Positions 11,602 through 22,367 of a stretch of DNA of 64,000 nt are shown piece by piece. Source of the stretch: Eriocheir sinensis (Eukaryota; Arthropoda; Malacostraca; Decapoda; Varunidae); NCBI RefSeq assembly GCF_024679095.1, contig NC_066563.1, positions 2,991,428 to 3,055,427 of the forward strand, read 5' to 3'. Position 1 is the first letter of the stretch; every line of letters begins with the position of its first letter. A model generated the notes under the pieces. It saw only the letters and a program-made list of their open reading frames with translations, did no database searches and was not told the origin of the DNA. The position numbers and the translations under genes are program-made.

Positions 11602-11623
11602 TTGTGTGTGTGCGTGTTTGCGT

Positions 11624-11660
<37 letters not shown>

Positions 11661-11661
11661 G
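11602..11661. repeat. Imperfect (GT)n microsatellite
   Basis: The first half is interrupted by GC and TT; the second half is perfect for about 13 units. Confidence 0.95.
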
Positions 11662-11744
11662 GCGGTGGCCTGTCGTGCTAGGAGTTAATGTTTCCTGCCT
11701 GGCTATACCTGTGTACACGCCCACCTGTGGAGGGCGGTCATTGT

Positions 11745-11895
11745 TGGTACTGGACGGTCATTCAGTCATTACATCAGTCTATTTGCCAGCCAGGCAGTCA
11801 GTAATTCAACCAGTTACTCAATAGGTTAGTCGGTCAGCCATTTATTTAGTCTATAAGTCAGTCAGTCACTCAGCCAGTCGAGTCAGTCGGGAACT
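11745..11895. repeat. Degenerate (CAGT)n block
   Basis: CAGTCA, TCAGTC, GCCAGTC and related tetramer-phase words recur densely across 150 bp (for example CAGTCAGTCACTCAGCCAGT near 11852). This looks like an old tetranucleotide microsatellite eroded by substitutions. Confidence 0.6.
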
Positions 11896-12077
11896 CGCTC
11901 ATAGCAGAAGCAGAACAGAGTAAAAAGTAGGACTAAAATTAATGCAAATGATTTAATAATGCAAGAAACCACCCTGAGGACAAGATAAGTATGCGGCAAC
12001 GTATACATGCACTCTCATTTCATTATCAATAGCAGAATTTAAAAAAATAGCAACAGCAGTAAGCAAATGACCCGCCA

Positions 12078-12149
<72 letters not shown>

Positions 12150-12161
12150 AAAAAAAAAAAA
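12078..12161. repeat. (CA)n microsatellite with poly-A end
   Basis: About 34 CA units to 12145, running directly into 17 A residues. The A run marks the border of the C/A-rich array that follows. Confidence 0.97.
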
Positions 12162-12194
12162 GTCCAGTACACACGACAACACTACGACACTAAA

Positions 12195-12500
12195 CAATAG
12201 CCTCTCCCTAGCAACACATCCTACGCAAGAAAAGTCCACAACACAAAACACCAGGAATACAAACACAGCACCGCAATACAATACATGATGACCTCTTTCC
12301 CTCGAGCAACACATTCGCCGCAACACAAACCACCAGAAACACAACACAGTATCCCAACACAACATTACACCCTCTTCCTGACCCCCCCGAGCTACACATT
12401 CACCGCAACACAAGACAGGACCGCAAAACCCACTTCAACAGTCTCCCATAGCGACACAAAACACACCGAACAGTACAAGACCACACTCCCCCGGCAACTG
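12195..12500. repeat. C/A-rich tandem array, ~80-90-bp unit, 3-4 copies
   Basis: CCTCTCCCTAGCAACACATC (12201), CCTCTTTCCCTCGAGCAACA (12292) and CCTCTTCCTGACC (12371) each precede GCAACACA..CGCAACACAA-type sequence. A fourth remnant begins at AGTCTCCCATAGCGACACA (about 12441). The minus-strand Cys/Val-rich frames repeat with the same period because of this. Confidence 0.72.
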
Positions 12501-12709
12501 ACAGAACCCGCCAGTCCACAGCAAGCAAAACCGCCTCCACCAACACGCAGCGAAATTACTTGTGAGGTAAATATTGGATTCGGTAAATTAACGCCTAGTT
12601 TTCTCTCCCTGACAACTTTTACCCCAGACACCAAAAACTGCGACTCTTTCTAACATACAGCGCCGCCTCTCCTCAGCCAAGCAGTGGTCGAAGGGAAGTA
12701 GGCTGTGAC
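12501..12709. other. No supported gene or element
   Basis: Unique-looking transition between the C/A-rich array and the purine-rich block. Confidence 0.4.
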
Positions 12710-13250
12710 ATAATAATGGAGGGTGTGGCCTGTGGCGGGAGAGGGGGAGAGGAGGGGTGGTGGAGACAGGGATGAGAGGAGAGAGAAGAAAGGAATCCAG
12801 AGGGAGGGTGAGGAGGATATTGAGAGGAGAGATGTGATAGAAGGGAGGGAAAACCAAAGAGAGGGATAGGACAAAACCGGATGGAGGAGAAATCATGAAT
12901 GAGAGGAGATAGAATTAACACAAAGAGAGGGACGGTGTGGAGGATACTGATAGGGGAGGCGATAGAAGGAAGATAAAAACAAAGAGGGATAACAGAAAAC
13001 TAGGAGAGGAAATAGAAGGGAGAGATAACAAAGAGAGGGGTGAAGAAGCGGAAACTAAGGAGAAAGGGGATAGAGGGGAGGAAACTGGAACAAAGAGATG
13101 ATAGAAATGAATGAAAACCCGAGGGAATAATGGACTGGAGACAGATAAGCAACATAGGGACAGAAAATCAAGCAGAAGGAGATAGAAAACGACGAAACAG
13201 AAAAAAAAGGTAGGGGACGAGAGGAGAGACTGTCAAATAAGTAAAGGTAT
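12710..13250. repeat. Purine-rich tract with ~130-bp internal repetition
   Basis: Nearly all + strand bases are A or G. GAGGATATTGAGAGGAGAG with GATAGAAGGGAGG (about 12813) and GAGGATACTGATAGGGGAGG with GATAGAAGGAAG (about 12942) are the clearest copies. AGGAGAGGAAATAGAAGGGAG (about 13001) is a shorter third. Confidence 0.6.
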
Positions 13251-13534
13251 GCATGTATGTGGTTAGGGAAGATGTGAAGAGGTACGAGGATGTAAAAGAT
13301 GTGTTTATGTGTATGCCGAGATGCTTGGAAAGACATATATGTGTTTAACTATTACGCGATAAACTTGTCCACTACGACCACTTTTAACGATACCTCACCA
13401 TTTTTTCTTGTCATTTAAAAGTACAAAATATTATACAGGTTATAATCGTAAGTGTACTGGTATTACTTGAGTCTGTAATAATTAAAACAGCTTCATGAAA
13501 GTCAATGCCGTGAAAATTAAACGTAATTGGATGT

Positions 13535-13551
13535 CTGGGGGGTGGGGGGGG

Positions 13552-13612
<61 letters not shown>
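13535..13612. repeat. G-run followed by (GA)n microsatellite
   Basis: GGGGGG T GGGGGGGGGG C (13537-13554) abuts about 29 GA units (13555-13612). The G runs meet the base requirement for a G-quadruplex on the + strand. Confidence 0.95.
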
Positions 13613-13613
<1 letters not shown>

Positions 13614-13807
13614 AGCACAGGTGAGATCATCTGGAGCATGCAAGACCTGTTGGAGTGGAGGCTGCATCCACGCCCATCCACCCTACCATTCCAGCCCTCT
13701 CGTGACTCACCGCCGCCAATACTTAGGAACTCTCTCCAGTATGTTTCTGTGCAGTATTACTTTTACCTTAACTGTTGATTCCTTCTGTGAGTCCCGTAAA
13801 CTCTTTC

Positions 13808-14056
13808 TTAACCCGTTGACTGCGGATTTCCTACAAGAAGACATCACCAAGCTACAGGAGTGGAACAGAAAGTGGCTGGTCCAATTTAGTGAAGAAAAAT
13901 GTGAGGTCATGCATCTTGGGAGCGGAAATCCAGCATACCAATACCACATGGGAAACACTCCACTACCCACCACAGAGGCACAGAAAGACCTTGGAGCATA
14001 TGTTACTAGGCTACCAGTGAAGGCGAAATCCGTGCCAATCGCAGCAGACGGGTTAA
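13808..14056. mobile_element. TTAACCC...GGGTTAA bracket around the RT relic
   Basis: TTAACCCGTTGACTGCG at 13808 and the reverse complement of 14040-14056 (TTAACCCGTCTGCTGCG) match at 14 of 17 bases, with TTAA outermost on both sides as in the 2202-2367 element. The left arm is only about 23 bp and the right about 48 bp, with RT-coding DNA between. It may be a MITE that captured or was hit by a retroelement piece, or a chance arrangement. Confidence 0.4.
13822..14008 (+). pseudogene. Non-LTR retrotransposon reverse-transcriptase fragment
   Basis: The + frame reads ADFLQEDITKLQEWNRKW, then VQFSEEKCEVMHLGSG, NPAYQYHMG and EAQKDLGAYVT. This matches the conserved region after the catalytic palm in Jockey/CR1-type RTs: D..LQ.DI..L..W...W...F...KC.VM..G..NP...Y.M....L.....KDLGV.V. 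Only about 60 residues are present. The upstream YxDD palm and the endonuclease domain are absent, and after KDLGAYVT the frame stops resembling RT and ends at 14085. It is a dead 5'- and 3'-truncated relic whose reading frame happens to be open. The upstream Arg/Glu run in the same frame is the GA microsatellite. The family call rests on remembered motifs; the exact clade is not decided. Confidence 0.85.
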
Positions 14057-14114
14057 ATATGATTTCCTCCCTTCGTATGATTTAATCTGGTTATATTTTC
14101 TGTACAATTTGCCG

Positions 14115-14370
14115 CGGAAGTAACCACCACCCATCGTTACTAATTTTCCACAACTTTCCTTTTTTATCTTTTCTACCACCTATCGCTCGTATTTTTTCAC
14201 GATTTTCCTTTTCCTCTTTTCTACCACCCACCGCTCCTATTATTTCACGATTTTCAGTTTTCTCTTTTCTTCCTTCGTGAATCTCTTGTCCCACTTTCCC
14301 TTTTTCATTCCATCACTCGAGTTTTCTCTCCTCTCCCACTTTCCTTGTTTCTTCCATCATGAATCTCTCT
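14115..14370. repeat. Pyrimidine-rich tandem array, ~48-bp unit, 3 copies plus a second pair
   Basis: ACCCATCGTTACTAATTTTCC (14129), ACCTATCGCTCGTATTTTTTC (14178) and ACCCACCGCTCCTATTATTTC (14226) are 48-49 bp apart and each is followed by ACGATTTTCC-like sequence. A second pair, TCCCACTTTCCCTTTTTCATTCC and CCCACTTTCCTTGTTTCTTCC (about 14288 and 14334), follows at once. Confidence 0.75.
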
Positions 14371-14492
14371 CGCCACAGGGAGCGAAGCAACACACGTATT
14401 CAATGCACTTTTAACAACCTGACACATGCGCTATGATACATCACCCGACAAATAGCGTACGATTGTGGTCTTATGCGGTGAACGTAAGAGAG

Positions 14493-14521
14493 TACAGTTG
14501 CCCTCAAAATTATGAACCACC
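14493..14521 (+). mobile_element. Tc1/mariner-like terminal fragment
   Basis: TA followed by CAGTTGCCCTCAAAATTATG looks like a Tc1-superfamily terminal inverted repeat, which starts CAGT after a TA target. I found no inverted partner and no transposase downstream, so at most one end is present. Confidence 0.35.
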
Positions 14522-15524
14522 TTATGAACGAAAGAATAGACAATGAACCAAAACTAAGAGAAAGTGGAGGCTGCAGCTGCCAATGGTGTATGGTTTAGAT
14601 AAAATAAGATTCCTGAATATTGTGGGTCAGACTTCACCTGTGGCGCCTGAACCATGCTGCGCCGCCGTGGTCACCTGGAGTACTGGAGAAGAGAGGTTTC
14701 GCTTTCTTTTCTCGATTCTAACAAACTGGTTGAAAGGTTGATTGTGTTGCCCAGTGCACTTATGTCACTACAAATGGTAAGTATAAAAAAATTGCACTTA
14801 TCGAGCTTCAATACAAACCACCCAAGTGAGCCAAAGAGCCGCCCACTAGTCTGTCAGTACTCCAAATCTTCAGTTGTCTGCTGCATAAACACTGCCCAGT
14901 CAACGCCCCGTCCCACCCACCGCCCACACTCCCCCCCTCCACCCTTTGCAGACCCTCCTCGCTGCATGCCCGACTGTCTGCTTCCCTCCCCTCACTCTCC
15001 CTCTCCATGCGTCTCTGGCAGCTCTCAATTGCCATTCAAGGGTTCCTGCACACCTCAGGGCAACTAAATCTGATAATTCTTTGGCGTCCCGGTCTTCTCA
15101 GGAGCAAATTATCGTGGGCACTTCTTATCTTACTGTCTCTTTATGCCGTAAAAATATTCACGAATCGTTTTCAAAACCAATTTACAACTATCTATACCAA
15201 AACTATTAAGACAACCGTAAAATCGCTACTGTCAGTTATGAGGCAAGGTGCTCAGACGACAGGTGGGGAGGCAGGTGTGTGGCCCACTCCTCCCAGCATT
15301 CCAGCGTGATGTCCTTCTGGTATTCCGTCATGAGGAGCCTCCATCTGCCGCCGCAGCTTCCCGCGCGACAAGGGAATTCCTCGAGATGGCAAGTGAAGCA
15401 TGACGGTGAGCGTCCACTCCTGCCCAGGCGAGATTCCTCTGACCACTAGACAGGATACGTAGTAGAGGAAGCACTCAATCAGATCCAGAGATAAGGAGGA
15501 AAACCACAACGAGACAATAAACGA
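14522..15524. other. No supported gene or element
   Basis: Contains a C-rich patch (14905-15000). Frames of up to 137 aa lack recognisable domains. Confidence 0.45.
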
Positions 15525-15935
15525 ACTACACATACAGATAGGGACTAATACTTGGCCAAACCACAAACGTTGAAAGGGTTGCCTGTCCTCAGCTTTGCAT
15601 AGGAATCCGCACTTAAGAGAGCACACACAAAGCGAAGCAAAAAAACAAGCAAACCATAAATGAAGCAGCCATCAGTCTACACATACAGACGAGAACTAAT
15701 ACTGGGCCGGATTCTCCAGTAATTGCAGAGTTCGTTCAATGGCTGACAAAAAGGAATCTGCAAATACCCGACGTGATCCAAACACCAAAACTTCGCCGGC
15801 CTTTTAAGACGTGCACCAATACTTGAACAAACCTCCAGCAGTTGCCAGAGTTCCTCGTCCTCAAGCCTGCAGGAAGGAATGTGCAAACACAGACCCAGAC
15901 GACTCAACCTCGCCAGCCTGCGCCGCAAGCTGCCT
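15525..15935. repeat. Diverged tandem array, 3 copies, 120-151-bp spacing
   Basis: ACTAATACTTGGCC (15544), ACTAATACTGGGCC (15695) and ACCAATACTTGAAC (15815) open the copies. Copies two and three continue with CTCCAGTAATTGCAGAGTTC and CTCCAGCAGTTGCCAGAGTTC, then AAGGAAT.TGCAAA and TCGCC(G/A)GCC. Copy one is the most eroded. Confidence 0.75.
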
Positions 15936-16754
15936 CATCACCTTCCTGGCCGCGCTGCTCCAGCACTTTCTTTCCTCCAGCCTTTACCCTTCGGTCATGC
16001 ACACTCCTCATGCCACGCTACTCTCTTTTTCACACGGCGACTACCGTGTTGTCCAACGAGCTTTACTTTCTCCTCGATGCAAGCTTTCGTATTTGCTCTC
16101 CCATTAATATTACGTGCAGGTCTGAAGAGCAAGAAGTGGTTCCGATCACCAGACGTAAGAAAACGGAGCGGGCGCCAGCAACACCCCCAGCCTGGCAACC
16201 AACGGCGGACACCAGCAAAGAACTCGATTAACTCTCGGTAAACTTGCACAGGGTCAGCCTCCGCCCTTTCCCGCGGCTGTGCTCACTCTCCCCTGTACCC
16301 TTCGCCTGAGTCCTCGCCTGCCACGCCAATGTCTCCGTCTATCCTCACCACCGCCAGTGTTCCATCATACCCGTTCCACACCACCTTCACCTGTGTTTCA
16401 GCGACATCTACCTCCATTTAATCACTCATAAATAGTAAAACTGTCCCATCTTTGCGCACTATCATAATTATTTCCAAGACATTTAGCCTCAAACCACAAA
16501 CCCATGCTTTAAAGAGTACTGCCGAGTCTACTTAGGGATAGAAAATTGCCACAATCATCAGGAGTGAGTGACCAGGTAGAGGCTATAAAAGTACATTTTT
16601 CCGCTCCATCGACAGCATCAGGGGGGTAAAAAAGTGGTAATGTTCAGCTTTCATCTCGACGCTTAATATTCACCCCATCAAGAAGGTTAACATACACCAT
16701 GCCAGAGTTAAATGATAGCCACACGTAATTGTACCGGTAAAATATCTTAGAGCG

Positions 16755-16755
<1 letters not shown>
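15936..16755. other. No supported gene; weak promoter-like motif
   Basis: A CTATAAAAG word at 16584 lies about 30 bp before ATCAGG, which resembles TATA-box/initiator spacing. No gene follows, so I do not annotate a promoter. Confidence 0.4.

Positions 16756-16821
<66 letters not shown>
16756..16821. repeat. (CT)n microsatellite
   Basis: About 33 CT units after GAGCGAG. Confidence 0.97.
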
Positions 16822-16826
<5 letters not shown>

Positions 16827-17264
16827 GGTGCGACAAAAAAGAAAAAAAGAATATTCGTATACAGTATGAGGTGAAATTCCTGCCCTTAATCCGCTCTCGC
16901 TCTTCCCTTTCACCGTCAGAAAGAAAATGGACTTAAGAGGCTTAGGGAAGGACAGGCGAAGTGAAAATGGAAGTACAGGCTAAGCGAAACACATAAGTAA
17001 CACCTTGGATGCTGCGTACATAAATGAACAAGTAGTCAAGTATCCCTGACATTGAAAAAAGTTAGTCAAAAATGAAGTATAAATCACATGTAACTCGATA
17101 TCAAAGAGAACTGTGGTTATGATAGGTAGGTAGATAGAGAGGGAGAGAGGAGGAGAAGGACGCCGCCTCAAGGACACAAGGATCACGAGGCAGCAAGTCC
17201 TAACGTGCCTCATTACGTCATCCTAGTCCCGCTGCGCCCGTGGATCACCTCAGATGGAAGGAGC
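16822..17264. other. No supported gene or element
   Basis: Unique DNA with a short TAGGTAGGTAGATAG run near 17126. Confidence 0.4.
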
Positions 17265-17370
17265 CGCGTCACCCTCCCTCGTCACCCCTCGCTGCGCCCT
17301 CACCTCGCGTCACCCCGGCGAGTCACCCTCTCCATGTCACACTCCATCACACCCACGCCACCCTTCACCT
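17265..17370. repeat. Degenerate TCACC-rich patch
   Basis: TCACC or GTCACC recurs about nine times in 105 bp, sometimes at 6- to 14-bp spacing. It may be an eroded short-unit repeat or only C-rich sequence. Confidence 0.35.
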
Positions 17371-17663
17371 GGAATCTAGTCACCTGCCGCCCTCCCACGC
17401 CCCCGCTTTCTCCCGTCAGCACCCCCATCACTCTTTCTCCCCCCTCCATCCTCTCGCTTGTCGATACCTGTCTAAACACCGTGTCTTACCTGTCCATAAA
17501 TAATCAACAGTCTTAGTCTCCACCACGCACACCTGTCTCTTCTCACGTGCAGGGTTGTGGTTCTTCCTCGTAAGTGTTTGGGAAGGTAAGTCTCAAGGAA
17601 AAACTAATTAATCACTCGCGTACATAGATCCTGAGGGAGGAGGGTAGACAGCCTCTTCGTGTA

Positions 17664-17666
<3 letters not shown>

Positions 17667-17744
<78 letters not shown>
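17667..17744. repeat. (CA)n microsatellite
   Basis: About 39 perfect CA units between GTAATTA and GATATGATC. Confidence 0.97.
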
Positions 17745-17746
<2 letters not shown>

Positions 17747-18264
17747 TATGATCAACGAGCAGATTATACAGACAAATTTAGGGGAAGCGCGAGTGTAGCA
17801 GCACCTCAAGGACACTGAACACCCATTATCAGACTCAGGCCAGGAAGTCGAGGCATTGGCGCAACAATGACACGTTCACTATATATGATATCACACCACA
17901 CTTGGGGTCACTATATATACAATAATTATAAAAAAAAAAAACAAAAACAAAATTATCCCACGACTTGAACATTTTCAAAGAAATAAAATATTATTCGTAA
18001 TTTTGAACTACTCTCAGAACTAACACAATTTTCTTTTCTTTTTTCTTTTTTCTCCTTTAGTCCTTCTCTTCCTTCTTTACGAACCAAAAAATATATATAA
18101 GCACTCACAAAATGAAGCATATAAATAACAGGTCACAGATACTTTAACTAGCAACGAAGCAACATTAGTAATTTTTTTTCGTACATTTTTTTTAAACATC
18201 TCAGCGAATATCACAAGCTCTTCCTTTCCAGTCATTTCCTTGGTGTCAGTTTCAATACTCTCAG
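17745..18264. other. No supported gene or element
   Basis: AT-rich, with an A-rich run at 17929-17950 and T-rich stretches at 18030-18060 and 18172-18193. Confidence 0.45.
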
Positions 18265-18565
18265 CATCCCAGACCCTTTAGGGAGGAGTCAGTAGTCGAG
18301 GATTCAGGGCGCGGTGATCCCAAGGACCCGGGTTCAAGTCTCACCACAAGACGCTGATAATTTTCAACCATCGACGATTGGCGGAAGATTATCCACATCC
18401 ACAGGATGTCCAGATCTTCAATCAACCCTAACTTCAGCGACTTGACAAGAGGAACACCGGGGGGCAGCAAGTCATATATCATCGGAATCCCCTGAGATGA
18501 AATGCGCCTGACCCACTATCGGGCTGCGGTCATCCACCAGGCTCCCCAGGAGGGCCTGCCGGCCC
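18265..18565 (+). mobile_element. tRNA-derived SINE-like unit
   Basis: GGACCCGGGTTCAAGTCTC (18324-18342) carries a near-consensus RNA polymerase III B box (GGTTCRANYC). AGTCAGTAGTCGAGG about 45 bp upstream sits where an A box is expected. The head does not fold into a good tRNA with matched acceptor ends, and non-tRNA sequence continues to about 18565 with no poly-A. That fits a tRNA-headed SINE, not a tRNA gene. From memory, similar units are common in decapods. Boundaries and family are inference. Confidence 0.5.
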
Positions 18566-18994
18566 TATATGCAGTACATGAAATCCTTAACAAATTTCTT
18601 CGAACCATTTTTACGGTTTAATGACAATATCGAACATATCAGTTTTCTCTGTTGATAACTAAATAGGACAAATAGGGAGAAAAAACAGCTGGAAATGAAG
18701 TATGTCGAACTCAAAAGGAGGCGAAAAACAGTTAAGCAGCTGCCGCTGTTTCTTGAATGGTAATAACTGGCACTAACCGAGGGACGGCTTGGAAAACGGC
18801 AATTAGTCTTCCCTCATCTATGTGACTGACGAAAAAAACGACTCCCCAAATTAAGTCGTGGAACAAGGGTGGAAAGTAGGTCGCGATTATCTATGGGAAA
18901 CACGTGAGGGAGAGCTGGAGGGGGCACAGGATACAAGGCTCACTTAATGTTGCTCTGGAGGGGGAGGAAAGGTGCGAGGAAGGGGGCTGACTAA
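18566..18994. other. No supported gene or element
   Basis: Unique-looking DNA; no motif stands out. Confidence 0.4.
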
Positions 18995-19340
18995 GGGTAC
19001 TCTCACTCCTCTTACAACACACTCTCCTCTCTTCATCCCTCATCACTCCTCCCTAACCCTTTTACTCCCCACACCCTTTCTCCTTCGTCTCTACCCCTCT
19101 CACCTTAAACACACTCCTCTTTTCTTCCTCCCTCATCACTCCTTCTCCCTGCTCTCCACCTTTCCCATTCTTCTTACAGTACAATTCCTCCTCTCTTAAA
19201 CTCTCTCAATCACCACGCCCTTTCTCCCTCGCCTCCACCCCTCTCACATTACAACACACTTCCCTTCTCGCTTCCTCCACCTCACTGCCTTTCTCCCTGT
19301 TCTCTGCTTCTTTCACTCACCTCACTGCACACTTCCTCCT
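18995..19340. repeat. Pyrimidine-rich tandem array, ~145-bp unit, 2-3 copies
   Basis: CACACCCTTTCTCCTTCGTC (19070) and CACGCCCTTTCTCCCTCGCC (19215) both lead to CCCCTCTCAC.TTA.AACACACT and CTTCCTCC..CA. A weaker earlier copy ends CTTACAACACACTCTCC near 19010. Confidence 0.7.
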
Positions 19341-19616
19341 CTTTTTTTTCCGCAACTTTTCCTCATTTCTTCCTCTCTTACTCCTGGCTGGGTGCCGTGA
19401 TGCATGGCTCTCACTTGGCTCATGCTGCCCCCGGAGTCCCTTTCTCTACTCCCTTCACCCATCACTCCCTCCCACGTTTATTCTTAGTCACGTTCACGGA
19501 AATGTTTTTTTTATATTTTTTTATTTGTATATTTATGAGTAAGCGATCGTTACCTGAACTCCCTTCGTGATCCCCTTCCATCATGACGCAGCGATATAAC
19601 CTCACCTCCCCCCCCC

Positions 19617-19617
<1 letters not shown>

Positions 19618-19682
<65 letters not shown>
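19618..19682. repeat. (CT)n microsatellite after poly-C
   Basis: About 32 CT units preceded by a C run near 19608-19618. Confidence 0.97.
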
Positions 19683-19684
<2 letters not shown>

Positions 19685-20904
19685 CTTAACACACAAAGCC
19701 CAGCGACTCAAACAACGCTTAATAAACTGCCCTTATCTTCCCCTGGGCCCCAACACTCCCTGATGAGCCTTACGCAAGTCCCTCCTGAAGGCGGCGATGA
19801 CGTAACGGCCGGTAATGAGCGAGGGTGGCCGGCTCCACCTTGGGGGACGCCAATCTCGCTCTGGTGGGGTGGCGAGGGCGAAGAGAAGAAGAAGAAGAAG
19901 AAGAAGAGGAGCAATAACATTATCAACAACAACAACAAACAAGAGCACGAGGGAGAAAGAAGTAGGGTGCAATGATCTGTAAGGTAAAGAGAAGCGGGGA
20001 AGAAAAAGAGAAGTTGAATGGACGCGAATTATGGCAAGGCATGATCACGCTGAGCCAGACAGGACGTCGAGGCACGACCCGACTTGTAACAGGAAAGGGG
20101 GAGGGAAGGAGAATCTTCGTACAAGAGAGGAAGGAGCGGGTGGATCATGCAGCGTGTGTGTGTCGTCTCGCTGACTTGATGATCCACCTATTTCTTGTCG
20201 TCCTGGCGTCCCGCTGGGTCTTCAGGGGTACGATGAAGCCCGATGACAACCTCCTCTGTGAGTGAATGTCTCGTTAACCGCGGGGTCGGGGCGAACGGAG
20301 AGCCAAGAAATATTAACGGAAAGAAAAAGATGTGGGACTCGATGCACCGACTGGTCTTCGCGAGCAATGTAAGGAAAAAAATATGGAGCTTGAACATGGG
20401 AAGTGTCTCGTTAGGAGCCCAAATGAGGAAGAAAGGCAGAGGAGAAAAAAAGAGGAGACATACTAATCAGAAGAAGGCAAAGAGGTGGAGATGGAGAGAG
20501 ACTGAAAGGAAGAAAGGAATAGGAAAAAGGCATGCTGAGGTGTGTGTTGTGCAGACAGTAAACCAACACATCAGAATAAGAAAACTGACCTGAGACTGTG
20601 ACCCGAAGCAAGTAACAAGGCAGTGAATGCGTTGAAAATGGAGAAATGGGAATGGGAAACACAAGGAATCCGAGAGATCACCATAATTATAACCTATTCC
20701 TCACCTGTTGCAGCTCTTATTACTCACTATCAACTACATTACAGTTGTCGTCACCCCAAACAGTGCGAACGGAAGTCATAGAAACATGAACGAAAAAAAA
20801 CATTAATAAGACGAGGGAAATCGAGGCTCAGCATAAAGAAACGAGGTTCATCTACGTAGCTTCCAAACACGAGGAGTATTATCATTGTCATTATTATTAT
20901 TATT
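19683..20904. other. No supported gene; short (GAA)n
   Basis: A run of about seven GAA units lies at 19881-19905. The 20440-20560 stretch is A/G-rich. No coding signal. Confidence 0.45.
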
Positions 20905-21010
20905 ATTATGAGGGAAAATCAGATAGAGAGGAAGGCGTGCGGACAATATCAGGTAGAGAGGGAACAGTGAAAAGAATATCAGGTAGAGAGGGAGGAATGA
21001 AGAGCATATC
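20905..21010. repeat. Short tandem repeat, ~35-bp unit, 3 copies
   Basis: ATCAGATAGAGAGGAAGG, ATATCAGGTAGAGAGGGAAC and ATATCAGGTAGAGAGGGAGG recur at about 35-bp steps. A last truncated ATATCAGCTT follows at about 21006. Confidence 0.85.
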
Positions 21011-21600
21011 AGCTTAATGCATCACACCGTCTCCATCTCAAACAAATGAAACAGCAACAGCAACCCCAGAAGCAGTACTCATAAAACTTAAAAAAGGAGG
21101 CAAAGCAACAAGGCGTCACACCCATCACCACCACTGAATAGAGAACAAAGAATCAGCGAGAGTATCAAATTCACCATCATATACTCATCATCCCAAACAA
21201 CAAAAACAACAAGAAAAATAAAATCAACAGTGCCGAAAGAAGCAGTACCGAGGAGAAAATGGAGGCGCGGCAATAAAGCAGACCATCCATCATACTCCCT
21301 GACAAGAGGAGGATCACGGAGAAACTTTTTTTTTCATCCCTCACCGCTGTCGTGTTCCCGAGAGGTTGGGAGGGAAAAGAAGGCGCGGGTAGAGGAGAGT
21401 GGGACAGACAGGCGCTAGGGGCTCTTCATCCAATTTTCCTCTCTACACGTACTTCCCTCTTAACTTTAAATCCTTCAAAGGCCTCGTCCACAGCATTATA
21501 TATTCATGTTCATCTCTCTACAGCTCATTGAGAGAAACAGTAATATGGAGCGTTTTGTTATTAAGACGTTGTTGTCGTGTTGGTGACAGAGGTGATGAAG
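21011..21600. other. No supported gene or element
   Basis: A/C-rich then mixed DNA; no motif recognised. Confidence 0.4.
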
Positions 21601-21639
21601 CGTCGATCACTTGTAGATTTTACTTTATACACGAGGGAG

Positions 21640-21764
21640 AATATAAGTTATCTGAACACCTTCTCCAATATTTCATCTCATTCATTAGTAAACCCTGGAA
21701 CAAGCTCCCTTCTATACTGTATTTCCGTTTTCCTATGACAAGCTTTCTCAAGACGGAAGCATAG
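21640..21764 (+). pseudogene. Possible non-LTR RT C-terminal tail relic
   Basis: The + frame ends SKPWNKLPSILYFRFPMTSF followed by LKTEA and a stop. This resembles the W-N-x-L-P...F-K motif near the C-terminus of many Jockey/RTE-type ORF2 proteins (form WNSLP....S...FK). Upstream sequence in the frame is not RT-like, and there is no palm or endonuclease. It could be chance. Confidence 0.3.
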
Positions 21765-22288
21765 ACAACTTCACGTTTTTTTTCACATCTGCTGCTTTCT
21801 TTGTAGGAGCAGCATTTTGTTTAGTTTGCGGTCTATCTCCTTTCGTTGTAAAAATTCATAAACAAAATTAATAGATAAATAAATAATGACGAAAGCGCTG
21901 CCGGTAACACACGCATGAATTTTCCGTGTGTGGAGGCGGACACAATGAGGCCGGGCCCACCGCGGCAAGGTTAGGGTGACTGAACAGCGGCGGCCACGTC
22001 ACGCTGTTTGCATACCTACCCGGAACCCCCCTACCTGCCCCACCTGTTTCTTTATGGCATGCAAAACGAGAGAAAAATAAACAGGAAAATTCTCAACAAC
22101 TGCACATATAAACAGGCCATGTATGGATAATACACATAGAGAAAAGTAAAAATAAGTGAAATTAAACAAAAAAAAAATAAGAAACTGAGAAATAAAAACA
22201 AGGAAAAAAAGATGAAAAAAAAAACATTTAAGAACAAACAAAATATATAAAAAAAAAAAAAAACAAGCTCAGGAGTAAAAATGTAAAA

Positions 22289-22291
<3 letters not shown>
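21765..22291. other. No supported gene; A-rich DNA
   Basis: Strongly A-rich from 22060, with several A runs. Minus-strand Phe-rich frames are artefacts. Confidence 0.45.

Positions 22292-22361
<70 letters not shown>
22292..22361. repeat. (TA)n microsatellite
   Basis: About 34 perfect AT units. The tract is self-complementary and can extrude a cruciform. Confidence 0.97.

Positions 22362-22367
<6 letters not shown>

Noticed and set aside
16584..16620. TATA box plus initiator
   Set aside because: Spacing fits, but no transcript-like sequence follows; such words are expected by chance in 64 kb.
18275..18345. Functional tRNA gene
   Set aside because: The B box is good, but acceptor and anticodon arms do not pair and homologous-looking body sequence continues; more likely a SINE head.
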